NCBI GenBank assembly: GCA_000406005.1
Contig: ASZN01000063.1
Location: forward strand, 1 to 34,272
DNA length: 34,272 bases
Origin: Candidatus Poribacteria bacterium WGA-3G
Lineage (GTDB): Bacteria > Poribacteria > WGA-4E > WGA-3G
Direction of reading: 5' to 3'
In this document: positions 8,674 to 16,877 of the stretch, in pieces
Numbering within the stretch: the first letter of the stretch is position 1
Layout of the letters: each line of letters starts with the position of its first letter
Notes under the pieces: generated by a model
What the model saw: the letters and a program-made list of their open reading frames with translations, nothing else
What the model was told of the DNA's origin: nothing
The model's database searches: none
Translations under genes and position numbers: made by a program

Positions 8674-9825
8674 CTACGACTGATAGCCGCCGGTATTGAA
8701 TAACACAACACGCTCGGAAGATTCAATCATCCCGTTCGAGACGAGCTGTTTGAGTGCAGCAACGGTCGCTGCACCTTCGGGACACGTCAAGAGTCCCTCT
8801 GTTGTCGGAAGCAGTTGCATTGCGTCACGGATAGCATCATCCGTGACAGCAAGTGCGGCACCGTTGCTTTTACGAATTGCCGCTAAGATAAGGAAATCAC
8901 CGATCGCCTGTGGGACGCGTAAACCGCTCGCTACCGTGTCTGCATCAGTCCATGGGATTGCTTCAGTTGCCCCTTCCTCCCACGCTTTAACGATGGGTGC
9001 GCAACCGGTCGATTGTACGGAAATAAAACGCGGCCTCTTTTTCCCGATCCACCCAATCGTCTCCAGCTCAGCGAAACCTTTCCACATCCCTACAATACCT
9101 GTCCCTCCGCCTGTGGGATAGATGATAACATCCGGCAGTTCCCACTCGAATTGCTCGGCGAGTTCAAATCCCATTGTTTTTTTTCCTTCAACGCGGTACG
9201 GTTCTTTAAGGGTTGACACGTCGAACCATCCTTCACGTGTCTTTCGGTCTGCAACGATTCTGCCAGCGTCTGTGATTAAGCCGTCAATCAACGTCACATT
9301 TGCCCCTGAGAGTTGACAGGTCTCTTTGTTAAAAGCGGGTGTGTCTTGTGGCATGAAGATGTGTGCGGTGATGCCAGCGGCGGCGGTATAAGCCGCGAGT
9401 GCCGTAGCGGCGTTGCCAGCAGACGGGATCGCCAGTTGTGTTAATCCGAGGGACTTCGCCTTAGATACCGCCATCGCCAAACCGCGTGCTTTGAAACTAC
9501 CGGTAGGCAGTCGCGATTCGTCCTTCACCCATACCTCTGACAATCCAAACCTTGCGCCCAATCTTTTCGTGTGGATGAGCGGTGTCATCGTCTCACCGAG
9601 TGTCACGATGTCTGTCGGATTAGGTATAGGCAAGAGTTCCCAATAACGCCAGAGTGATGCGGGTCTTGACAGAAGAGCATCAGGGGTCCATTCCTCTGAT
9701 AGTTGTTCAAGCGCGTAGCGGGCAAGTAGCGGCTTCCCGCAGGAACGACAGACGTTCTGAGGTGTCGTGTGTGGATAGGTTTCACCACATTTGCTACATT
9801 CAAGGTGCTGGAGATAGTCTTTCAT
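8674..9825 (-). CDS. thrC: threonine synthase, PLP-dependent
   Basis: Converts O-phosphohomoserine to threonine. The 383-residue protein (from ATG 9825; a TTG three codons upstream is possible) begins with a rubredoxin-like zinc-binding knuckle (Cys10, Cys13, Cys26, Cys29: ECSKCGE ... CRSCGK) common in this enzyme group. The PLP lysine is Lys112 in DESRLPTGSFKARG. The substrate loop SAGNAATALAAYTAAAG and the phosphate-binding glycine loop TGGGTGIVGMWKG follow. It lies 23 bases downstream of the carbamoyltransferase gene in the same direction and probably shares its promoter. Some fold-type-II enzymes annotated as threonine synthase act on other amino acids, so the pairing with an unusual carbamoyltransferase leaves room for another role. 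Confidence 0.88.
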   Translation of the reverse strand: MKDYLQHLECSKCGETYPHTTPQNVCRSCGKPLLARYALEQLSEEWTPDALLSRPASLWRYWELLPIPNPTDIVTLGETMTPLIHTKRLGARFGLSEVWVKDESRLPTGSFKARGLAMAVSKAKSLGLTQLAIPSAGNAATALAAYTAAAGITAHIFMPQDTPAFNKETCQLSGANVTLIDGLITDAGRIVADRKTREGWFDVSTLKEPYRVEGKKTMGFELAEQFEWELPDVIIYPTGGGTGIVGMWKGFAELETIGWIGKKRPRFISVQSTGCAPIVKAWEEGATEAIPWTDADTVASGLRVPQAIGDFLILAAIRKSNGAALAVTDDAIRDAMQLLPTTEGLLTCPEGAATVAALKQLVSNGMIESSERVVLFNTGGYQS

Positions 9826-9848
9826 AAAGGACAAGCCTACTGCCTTGC

Positions 9849-10787
9849 TTAGGCGTGTGCAAGCAATCTGAGAAGGACGGCTTTCATGCTATGGAGGCGG
9901 TTTTCGGATTGGTTAAAGATAATTGAACGTTCATCATTGACGAGTTCACCTGCGATTTCGTAGCCGTGATGTGCCGGGAGGCAGTGCATAATTTTGCACT
10001 CGTGCCCTTTCAACAGTTCGGAATTCAATTGATACGGCATCATTTTTTTTAGCCGCCGCTCGCGTTCGTCGGCAAAAGATGGATCCGTGAAGAACTCCAT
10101 GTCCACCCATGTATCCGTGTAGACGACATCGCTTTCAGCGATGATATCCTCAAAAGCGTCTCCCGTGTCTGCGGTACCTGTATCAAGGGTCTTATAGCAT
10201 CCCTTCTGAGCCGCCGCGTCCCATAATTCCTTATCAAGGGCAGCAGGGTTCACTTCGGGTGCGACGACAGTTACTTCGATTCCGACCTTCATACCGGCGG
10301 CGATCAGCGAGTTACAGACGTTGTTATGTACACCGATGAAGCCTAATTTAATCCCTTCCAACCTACCAAAATGTTCCTGTATGGTCATCAGGTCACCGAG
10401 TGCCTGTGTCGGGTGGTATTTATCACAGCACCCATTGATAATCGGCACGGTTGCGGCGGCGGCAGCGGCAACGAGTTCATCGTGTTTCAAGAACCGAGCC
10501 AAGATAATATCAACGTACGCTGATAGGACGCGCATCTCATCGCCGAGGTCGGCTAATGCGAAGTTTGTCGTGCGCCAATCGAGGTAGTGTGCATGCCCAC
10601 CGAGTTGCGTAATACCGATCTCGCCGGCGCAGCGCGTCCGCGTGGAGGTCTTTTGGAAGAGCAGGCAGAGGCTTTTACCACCCACAGCGTGTCTATATTT
10701 TTCCGGGTATCTTTTCATATTTAGGCTATCTTCGACCATTTCAAGGATGTCTGTTTTTGACCAAGGACTCAGTGTAATTAGATGCAT
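9849..10787 (-). CDS. ornithine carbamoyltransferase family enzyme with atypical substrate loop
   Basis: Transfers a carbamoyl group from carbamoyl phosphate to an amino group. ATG 10787 is preferred over an upstream GTG (10799) because GGAGGT lies directly before the ATG and overlaps the GTG. Carbamoyl-phosphate motifs are intact: FQKTSTRTR with STRTR at residues 48-52, HPTQ at 125-128, and HCLPAHHG near the C-terminus. The place where ornithine carbamoyltransferases carry the ornithine-binding SMG loop reads DTWVDMEFF (225-233), so Ser-Met-Gly is replaced by Asp-Met-Glu. NGCCDKYHPTQ also differs from the common NGLTD-x-HPTQ. The family is certain; the substrate (ornithine, an acylated ornithine or another amine) is not. 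It is first in an operon with threonine synthase and is driven by the promoter at 10863-10891. Confidence 0.82.
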   Translation of the reverse strand: MHLITLSPWSKTDILEMVEDSLNMKRYPEKYRHAVGGKSLCLLFQKTSTRTRCAGEIGITQLGGHAHYLDWRTTNFALADLGDEMRVLSAYVDIILARFLKHDELVAAAAAATVPIINGCCDKYHPTQALGDLMTIQEHFGRLEGIKLGFIGVHNNVCNSLIAAGMKVGIEVTVVAPEVNPAALDKELWDAAAQKGCYKTLDTGTADTGDAFEDIIAESDVVYTDTWVDMEFFTDPSFADERERRLKKMMPYQLNSELLKGHECKIMHCLPAHHGYEIAGELVNDERSIIFNQSENRLHSMKAVLLRLLAHA

Positions 10788-10862
10788 AATTACCTCCACA
10801 GCGGGCTTTGGAAACCGGCACGCGGTTTCTTTTTCTGTGCCGATGTTAGATAAGAAATCATA

Positions 10863-10891
10863 ATTATACCGAACTTTTCAAGATATGTCAA
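10863..10891 (-). promoter_or_regulatory. consensus sigma70 promoter for carbamoyltransferase-thrC
   Basis: On the minus strand a perfect TTGACA (10886-10891) and a perfect TATAAT (10863-10868) are separated by 17 bases. The start codon at 10787 lies about 70 bases downstream. No operator-like palindrome was noticed between them. Confidence 0.8.
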
Positions 10892-10952
10892 ATATTTTTG
10901 ATGGGAACTAAACACCGAAAACTAAATAACCCTGCAAAAATTTCGGTTTTTC

Positions 10953-10982
10953 TTGACAAAAATTGCAATTTCATCGTATAAT
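10953..10982 (+). promoter_or_regulatory. consensus sigma70 promoter for the peptidase-patatin cluster
   Basis: A perfect TTGACA (10953-10958) and a perfect TATAAT (10977-10982) are separated by 18 bases. The first gene starts at 11194, leaving a leader of about 200 bases. The strength of the boxes suggests constitutive expression of the three-gene cluster. Confidence 0.75.
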
Positions 10983-11193
10983 TATGCTAATGGACAGCAT
11001 GCTGGGGAAAAATCTATCCTATGCGTTTTTCCAACGTCTAACTAAGATGCGGAAAAATTTGTTGCCAACTATTTTTATTCCATTGGCTTTTGCCGAATGT
11101 TTTCTATCCGCGCTAATTGTGTAGGTGAGTTGTTGTCCTCGCTTTGCACTTATGAGTTAGGCGATTTATTATTACCGCGAAAGGAAAAACGAA

Positions 11194-11761
11194 GTGCCTT
11201 TAGGCGTAAAAAAAGGGAAGTCAATTAGTTTCGGGGAACCAATCCCGACCAGAAAAATTATAAATGTTCCTCAGATAGCACAAGAACAGCCCAATTGGTG
11301 TTGGGCTGCTTGTGTTGAAATGGTTCTTCGCTACTACGGCGAACTTGCTGTCCAACAATGTGAACTTGCAAATGAACTTTTTTGTAGATCTGAATGTTGT
11401 TCAGAACCATCGAGCCCAGATTGCAACAAACCATGCGAGATAGAGAATATTTCAAAATTGTACTCGCGTAAGCATATTCATAGTAAATATGTAGATAAAA
11501 ATGTGCCTTTTTCCACGTTACAGTCCGAAATTGATGCGGACCGCCCCGTTGAAGTTGCCTTCTACCAAAAACGAAAACAAAAAGGGCATCTTGTTATCAT
11601 TCGCGGATGGTACATTACCGAGGCGGAAGAATTTGTCCATCGTCCATCTAAATGACCCGAAAGACAGTAATGGTGCTTCTAGGATAGTAGCGTATTCTGA
11701 GTTGCTGGATGCTTATGAAGAAGGTAAATGGATGCATACTTGGCTCGAGATTCAGAGGTGA
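11194..11761 (+). pseudogene. papain-like cysteine peptidase (CWAA type), frameshifted by a 7-bp duplication
   Basis: The GTG start has AAAGGA eight bases upstream. The protein begins with a short leader and VPQIAQEQPNWCWAACVEMVLRYYG, the hallmark of papain-like peptidases of the AvrRpt2/C39-like type. Cys36 is the likely nucleophile and His132 (QKGHLVIIRG) the catalytic His. At 11635-11648 the heptamer GTCCATC stands twice in tandem, so the frame stops at 11655. Removing one copy gives EEFVHLNDPKD and a continuous 186-residue protein ending WMHTWLEIQR at 11761, which supplies the conserved NDP. A Cys-rich insert (CRSECCSEPSSPDCNKPC) follows the active-site helix. The next gene starts five bases after the restored stop. 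The lesion may be a true mutation, a reversible slippage site or an assembly fault. Confidence 0.75.
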
Positions 11762-11766
11762 ACAGA

Positions 11767-12378
11767 ATGGCCCACGTTCAAAAGTTACCAGATCACGCAT
11801 TGGATGCTATTGCCAAACAAGTTGGTGAATTGTACCCATCGCTTGATAATAGCGTGACACAAGTTCAACCTCCAGCAACGTTAACAGAGACATTCCCTAT
11901 ATGGACCCTGTCTACTGATGCAATTGATACGGGTAAAGATAATTTATTAAAACTCGCGCAAGATACACACCGTTGGCACTCCCAAATATTGATAGATAGT
12001 AAACCAGAGGGGGTGGCGCGTTCTATAGTCCTTGACGTAGATATTTCAGGTTGGTCCGTTAAGCAGGTACTCAAAGGCGATCTTGCCCAAACAGTTGATG
12101 ACGCTATTCGCTGGGTTGATGCAGAAGTGGAAACCGACCCTTTGGTCTGCATTCTTGAAGTCCCTACATTTTTTATCACAGCCCTCTGGTTGATTGATGG
12201 GCAAGAATCCAGTATCGTCATCGCGAAATGTCCCGAGAGTCTACAAGGGTTAAATCGGTTGGTCCAGTATTCATCTCAGGAGTTTTTGGAAATACTACAG
12301 AGGGAATCACCTGCTATTGGTATTCGCGATGAACGTCCGCAACCACAGCCCCGCTGTGTAGGGAAAGTGTCTCAGTGA
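11767..12378 (+). CDS. unknown protein between peptidase and patatin
   Basis: I do not recognise this family. ATG 11767 has GAGGTG (11754-11759) before it, overlapping the end of the peptidase gene, so the two are probably translationally coupled. The 203-residue protein has no signal peptide. A central acidic-to-basic region (SIVLDVDISGWSVKQVLKGDLAQTVDDAIRWVDAE) is followed by a hydrophobic core (LVCILEVPTFFITALWLIDG) that reads as a buried strand-helix rather than a membrane span. The tail is polar and ends in a QPQPQP stretch. Its stop overlaps a GTG (12375-12378) that is the likely ancestral start of the patatin gene. This tight packing suggests the three products work together. Confidence 0.6.
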   Translation: MAHVQKLPDHALDAIAKQVGELYPSLDNSVTQVQPPATLTETFPIWTLSTDAIDTGKDNLLKLAQDTHRWHSQILIDSKPEGVARSIVLDVDISGWSVKQVLKGDLAQTVDDAIRWVDAEVETDPLVCILEVPTFFITALWLIDGQESSIVIAKCPESLQGLNRLVQYSSQEFLEILQRESPAIGIRDERPQPQPRCVGKVSQ

Positions 12379-13287
12379 AACACATTCAATGTTTTGTCAA
12401 TTAATACAGGCATTGATGGTATCTCTCCTGCTATGATCCTGGCAGAAATTGAGCACAAGACAGGCCTATCCACAGTAGATAATTTCGACCTTATCTCTGG
12501 AACGTCAGCAGGTGGAATACTCGCTCTAGGTTTGAGTGCAAGAAGTAGCAATGGTAGCCCCCAGTACAACGCAAGTGATCTCGTTGATATTTACAAAGAT
12601 TGGTGGAATGAATTCCTCAATCCTTCTCCGTGTTTCTCTCAACATGCCTTGGAAAGTTTAATGTTGTCCACAGAGGAAGTTCGCGCTCGAGCAGAAAAAT
12701 TTCCAAATGGTCCTGAGAATGTATTGGGTGCCTTTTTTCACAATGCAACGCTTGGTGATATTCCCAATAAGACGAAAACCATGGTTACCTATTACGACTC
12801 TGCAGAAGACACACCATTTTTCCTAAAAAGTTGGGATCCAGAACATGCTACTGTGGAAATGAGGCACGCTGCATGGGCAACTTCCGCCGCGTTCACTTGT
12901 TTTAAACCATTTCGCCTTCCTATTGGCTCCGAAACCCGAATACTGGTCGATGGTACAGTATTTGTCAACTCTCCTATACTTGCTTATGAAGAGGCAAAAA
13001 AAATAATAGCCGAGGAAGAAGACTTCAAAAATTACCAAGAATCTGATGTTTTTGTTTTTTCACTCCAAAGTGAAAGGGAACTTGATGACTCTCAAAAGTT
13101 TTATTCTTTAGGGAATAACCACATTTGCTTACATGTTCCTTCAAGCCAAGCAAATGATGTCGTGGACAATACCTCTAAAAATAACATTACACAACGAGAA
13201 GGTCCAGTCAATAGATTAATTGAAAGTGTTGAATTTAACAGAGTCTGCAATCAATTAATGGCGGTAGAGCAAGAAAGTGGGCTGTAA
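12375..13287 (+). pseudogene. patatin-like phospholipase, probable frameshift near the start and altered oxyanion loop
   Basis: The patatin Ser-Asp lipase fold is recognisable: nucleophile elbow GTSAGG in DLISGTSAGGILALGL, and the catalytic Asp in LVDGTVFVNSPILAYEEA. The intact reading frame is only accessible from a TTG at 12394 with no ribosome-binding site. A GTG at 12375, overlapping the previous stop, reads MKHIQCF and shifts out of frame in the run TTTT (12392-12395). Deleting one T gives MKHIQCLSINTGIDGISPAM, which lines up with the usual patatin start. The oxyanion loop, normally DGGGxRG, is NTGIDG here: one residue shorter and lacking the Gly-rich motif, so activity is doubtful even if the frame is restored. 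The 3' end overlaps the minus-strand fragment at 13235-14047. Confidence 0.7.
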
Positions 13288-14047
13288 TCTTCTCACGCTC
13301 TACACGCAGATTCACTTGCATCCCTGGTGTTTCAATCATCTCAAGTTTATTGTATTCGGGTTGGGACTCGTAATTGACGTGGAAGTTTGCCAACCGCGCG
13401 CCTGCTTTTGTATAAGCCCAGAAGTCTTCGGCAAAAGGGATATGCGGTAAGTCTCGTTTGAGGTTTTCTTGATACCGCTCTCGATAATCGGGATGGTGCA
13501 GCAATCCGTAGGTATAATAGAAGATGTCCCACTTGGTAATGGTCTCATCTGCGTAGTGTTTTTGAAACTGCGTCAATGCCCAATCGGTGATGTTTTCACG
13601 GCGGTTGGTGCCATCCTCATCATAAGTATAGAACGGAAAGCACTGTGTCGGTGATCCAAAACCACCAGCCATAACATTTACAGGAATGCAATCACTCATC
13701 AAGCAAGCAAATGGTCTCTCCGGAGTCATGTTGACACAGAGAATCCGATTTTCGCTTTCCGCTTCAAGTGTCGGAAAAATAGAAGGGAACACATAAACAC
13801 GCTCGTTCACCATTCTATCAAAAAATAGGTTTGTTTTTGTGAATGGCCGGTAAAGAGATTGACGCAGTTTTGATTCGGCAAATTCTGTGAGTCGTCCCGA
13901 TTTCAGTTTATGTTTTAAGCCTTCACTCCAACTTATTTTTTCCGGATCCGAATCCACGAAATCATCAAGATTCATTCCCGATTTGCTTTTCGTTCCGATC
14001 CATTCAAGCGTCTGAGCATTATAGAATTTTATCATCGACGGATACAC
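13235..14047 (-). pseudogene. fragment of a type ISP restriction-modification enzyme (specificity region)
   Basis: The reading frame (270 codons) matches what I know of the C-terminal target-recognition part of single-chain type ISP enzymes: ESKLRQSLYRPFTKTNLFFDR, then FPFYTYDEDGTNRRENITDW, KWDIFYYTYGLLHHPDYR and DLPHIPFAEDFWAYTKAGARLANFHVNYE. Such enzymes are usually over 900 residues with nuclease, helicase and methyltransferase domains; all of these are missing. The N-terminal edge (MYPSMIKFYN) follows a stop codon eight codons upstream and lies 21 bases from the dehydrogenase stop. The C-terminal edge diverges after MQVNLRVE, and the last residues come from sequence antisense to the patatin gene. 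It is a remnant deleted at both ends and cannot cut or methylate DNA alone. Confidence 0.7.
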
Positions 14048-14068
14048 GGGGCGATTGCAAGCAGAAAT

Positions 14069-15139
14069 TCACTGTCGGCTCCACGGGATTTCAACATCTA
14101 ACTCGTCGGCGAGGTTCTCAATTTCTTGCACCGGTTGTTTGTGTAGCGGAATCCCGTTTGCGAGGCGTTCCTGCGTCAACTCCCATTCAATCTCACCGGG
14201 TAAGGTGACACGATCGAAACCGCTGCGGGGTGTCGCCTGACGCGTCATCCGAATTTGACGGTCAATTTCCGTTTTAAATCCTGCAGCGTCGGTAAAACTG
14301 GCGATGTTAATGGCAAAGAAAAAGTGTGCCGATACGCGTTTTTCTGGTGGCGCGTCCCCAGGCTGAAACCGTTTGTTAATGCCCATCAACCCGCCGCTCA
14401 AGGGACCGCATAAGACATCCATCACGATCGCGAGCGCGGAACCCTTCGGACCTGCAGCAGGTAGGATAACGGCGACTTTCGTCGGATCATCGGTTTCGTT
14501 GCCGTCTGCGTCGAGTGCCCATCCGAACGGGATTTTCTGTTGGTACAACCTTGCAGTCCCAATCCGTCCAGCGGCAGCGGCACCGCACGCCATATCCAAC
14601 ACAATCGGCGGTTCCTCACCAGCAGGGATCGCATAGGAGAACGCGTTATTGCCGATCGAATTACTTCTGGCACCGTGGACAGCGACGTTCACACCGAGTC
14701 CATTGGTGGTCGCGAAACCGATCATATCGTGTGGAATCGCACGCATCGCATGGCTTGAGGCAGCCCCGAAGTGATTGCTGTTCCGAACAATCGCCACACC
14801 GATCGAAGCGGACTCCGCTTTTTCAATAGCGATGTTCATTGCCCGAATACCGACGAGATGTCCTAACCCGCGGTCGCCGTCCAATAAGACAGAGGCAGGA
14901 TTATCTTCAAGTGTTTGAAGGTTCGGATTCGGATTGATATTCCCACTGATAACGCCTCGGACATAACCCGGCACGGCACGTGTCGCGTGTGAATGAACAC
15001 CACGCAAGTCCATCAGGACCTGCATCTCCGCGATGGTATCCGCATCGGATTCGGCGACACCGACTTTCTGGTAGAGTTGGCTACAGACGTTTTGCAATGC
15101 AGTCGCGTTGACAATGACTTCCTGTTCGTGTAGATTCAT
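14069..15139 (-). CDS. Ldh2-family malate/L-lactate (ureidoglycolate-like) dehydrogenase
   Basis: NAD(P)-dependent 2-hydroxyacid dehydrogenase of the malate/L-lactate/ureidoglycolate family, which is unrelated to classical Rossmann lactate dehydrogenases. The 356-residue length is normal. Hallmarks are DLRGVHSHATRAVPGYV with the catalytic His region, VRNSNHFGAASSHAM, NAFSYAIP, PIVLDMACGAAAAGRI, GPKGSALAIVMDVLCGPLSGG and the C-terminal RSGFDRVTLPGEIEWELTQE segment. No signal peptide is present, so it is cytoplasmic. Members oxidise malate, lactate, ureidoglycolate, sulfolactate or deoxy-sugar acids, and the sequence alone does not choose between them. It stands alone; the restriction-enzyme fragment lies immediately downstream and is unlikely to be functionally related. 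Confidence 0.88.
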   Translation of the reverse strand: MNLHEQEVIVNATALQNVCSQLYQKVGVAESDADTIAEMQVLMDLRGVHSHATRAVPGYVRGVISGNINPNPNLQTLEDNPASVLLDGDRGLGHLVGIRAMNIAIEKAESASIGVAIVRNSNHFGAASSHAMRAIPHDMIGFATTNGLGVNVAVHGARSNSIGNNAFSYAIPAGEEPPIVLDMACGAAAAGRIGTARLYQQKIPFGWALDADGNETDDPTKVAVILPAAGPKGSALAIVMDVLCGPLSGGLMGINKRFQPGDAPPEKRVSAHFFFAINIASFTDAAGFKTEIDRQIRMTRQATPRSGFDRVTLPGEIEWELTQERLANGIPLHKQPVQEIENLADELDVEIPWSRQ

Positions 15140-15375
15140 GGCGATAGACCCCCTATCACGATTTGAGTGCTACCCATTTTAGCAAACCCGCCTTAAAAAA
15201 TCAAATTTTTCAGCGTCATTTAGAGGGAACTATAGAAACTGTATAGGCAAGGTTAAAAAGTAATACTTTTTCTACACTTTTTTTGAATGATATGTTAAAA
15301 TAATTTAACCTATAAACTAAAATAGTGGTATATGCGTTATTTTGATGTAGTAAACTGAAGTCTGGGAGATTCATA
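15140..15375. promoter_or_regulatory. AT-rich intergenic region with two inverted repeats
   Basis: Between divergent genes there are two perfect inverted repeats: AAAAAGTA-A-TACTTTTT (15255-15271) and GTTAAA-ATAA-TTTAAC (15294-15309). Both could be operator sites for the coiled-coil/TPR pair or the dehydrogenase. No convincing -35/-10 pair was found. Confidence 0.3.
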
Positions 15376-15900
15376 ATGCTAAATCGGCGGGCTATCCTAT
15401 TAGGGATCCTCTGTGTTCTTTTTGTTGTTGCTGCGTTTGGGCAGGATTCGTCGGATCCAAACATTATAACGGTTACTAGAAAAATAGATGTGGCGAAACT
15501 TGACGAAAACGTCCAAGAACTGAATAGAAATGTAAAGACTTTGAGCGATACTCTTGGAAAGTTGAACGAGAATGTCGAAACCCTGACTAAAACTGTAGGG
15601 AGCTTGGAGAAAACAGTCACGAAGCTTGAGGAAAGAACAGGAATCATGCTTAACCTGCAATATATAATTTTGGCAGGAATCTTTGGACCTTTGTTGTATT
15701 CTATTTATCAGAATAAGAAAAATAAGACCGGGGGCGAGGCAACTTCGGTAAATAAAAGCGAAACTGCTTCTACGAACCTTGCACAGATGAGCGAGGGCGA
15801 AATTGCTCCCACCCCAACCGCGTCATCAAGGTTTCCGGAAGGAAAAGAGTTAAAAGAATACCTAAAATCCGATTCTTTTACCACAACAGAGAAAGTCTAA
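15376..15900 (+). CDS. membrane-anchored coiled-coil protein
   Basis: Unknown family. GGGAG precedes the ATG. A signal peptide or first membrane segment (residues 5-22, RAILLGILCVLFVVAAFGQ) is followed by a continuous heptad coiled coil (about 35-90; KLDENVQELNRNVKTLSDTL and similar blocks, with Leu and Val in a/d positions). Next comes a second membrane segment (LQYIILAGIFGPLLYSIY) and a Lys-rich stop-transfer NKKNKTGG. The tail of about 55 residues is polar with Ser, Thr and Glu. The topology implies an extracytoplasmic coiled coil with a cytoplasmic tail. The stop overlaps the start of the TPR gene (TAATG), so the two are probably co-translated and may form a complex. Confidence 0.65.
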   Translation: MLNRRAILLGILCVLFVVAAFGQDSSDPNIITVTRKIDVAKLDENVQELNRNVKTLSDTLGKLNENVETLTKTVGSLEKTVTKLEERTGIMLNLQYIILAGIFGPLLYSIYQNKKNKTGGEATSVNKSETASTNLAQMSEGEIAPTPTASSRFPEGKELKEYLKSDSFTTTEKV

Positions 15901-16607
15901 TGGAAAACATTAACAACACAAATAGCAATGCCGAATCTGCCGAAAGCCGCCTCGCCAAGGGGGATGCCTTGTATGAACAAGGTGACTATGAATCCGCTAT
16001 TTCGGCGTATGATAAAGCACTTGGCCTAAACCCGAACCTTGCTGTAGGCTATTTTAAGCGAGGCAATGCGAAAAACATGATCGGACAATATCCTGAAGCC
16101 ATCTCTGACTATGATGTGGCGATCCGCTTAGATCCAAACTATGCAGATGCCTACAATAATCGAGGTATCGCAAAAAAGAAAATGAGACAATACTTTGAGG
16201 CTATTTCTGACTATGATGTGGCGATCCGCTTAGATCCAAATGATGCAGATGCCTACAACAATCGGGGTAATGCGAAAGATGAGATAGGACAATACTTTGA
16301 AGCACTTTCAGATTACGAGGCAGCGATCCGTCTAAATCCAAACCATGCAGATGTCTATAACAATCGAGGTATTACGAAAGCTTATTTAGGGTATCCTGAA
16401 GTCGCTATCTCTGACTTTGATACAGCCATCCATCTAAACCCAAACAATGCTAAAGCCTATGCCAATCGAGGTACTGCCAAGAAAATTTTAGATCGTGCTA
16501 ATGATGCCAAGCGAGATTTTCAGATGGCATTAGATTTAGCGGAGAAGGCAGGAGATGAAGAATCTAAGTCCGAAATTATGGAAATCATGAAAAAATTAGA
16601 GGATTAG
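15900..16607 (+). CDS. tetratricopeptide repeat protein
   Basis: A 235-residue soluble protein with five to six TPR units of 34 residues from about residue 17 to 215, each with the consensus A-x3-YN-RG-xAK ... EAISDYD-AIRL-PN. Units two and three are nearly identical even at DNA level (segments from 16107 and 16209, exactly 102 bases apart), pointing to recent tandem duplication or gene conversion. No signal peptide and no catalytic domain are present, so it is a cytoplasmic protein-protein adaptor. The start overlaps the stop of the coiled-coil membrane protein by one base, making that protein the obvious partner candidate. A terminator follows at 16642. Confidence 0.85.
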   Translation: MENINNTNSNAESAESRLAKGDALYEQGDYESAISAYDKALGLNPNLAVGYFKRGNAKNMIGQYPEAISDYDVAIRLDPNYADAYNNRGIAKKKMRQYFEAISDYDVAIRLDPNDADAYNNRGNAKDEIGQYFEALSDYEAAIRLNPNHADVYNNRGITKAYLGYPEVAISDFDTAIHLNPNNAKAYANRGTAKKILDRANDAKRDFQMALDLAEKAGDEESKSEIMEIMKKLED

Positions 16608-16641
16608 ATATGCTATAATCTTTTTTGTCTGAAAACACCAC

Positions 16642-16674
16642 TGCCCTACCGTCTGATTAGGGCATTTTCTTTTT
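16642..16674 (+). terminator. intrinsic terminator after the TPR gene
   Basis: A perfect 7-bp stem TGCCCTA/TAGGGCA (16642-16648 with 16658-16664) with a nine-base loop is followed directly by a T-rich tract (TTTTCTTTTT). It is placed 35 bases after the TPR stop codon. Confidence 0.75.
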
Positions 16675-16877
16675 ACGCTGCCTTCTACCTCAAAAATGTT
16701 CAAAACCTTTCCTTAATTGTGATTTTCTGCTTGAGTCGGAAGATCGCGAGCGTTAAGCAATCCGCAGAAATACCCAAGCAAAACACTCGCTCCTACAAAG
16801 ACATACTTCACTTTTGCTTGACCTTACGTAAAAGCTGTGGTATTATTAATTTCAGTTGTCCCGTATTTGTGCACATA

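Larger units (their letters stand above)
10788..11193. other. divergent intergenic region with possible small ORF
   Basis: This 406-base region holds two divergent near-consensus promoters, listed separately. Right after the plus-strand -10 box, an ATG at 10984 opens a 46-codon frame to a TAG at 11122-11124. It encodes a basic N-terminal half and a hydrophobic C-terminal half (LLPTIFIPLAFAECFLSALI). With no ribosome-binding site and a start next to the likely transcription start, it would have to be leaderless. It is only a weak candidate gene. Confidence 0.3.
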
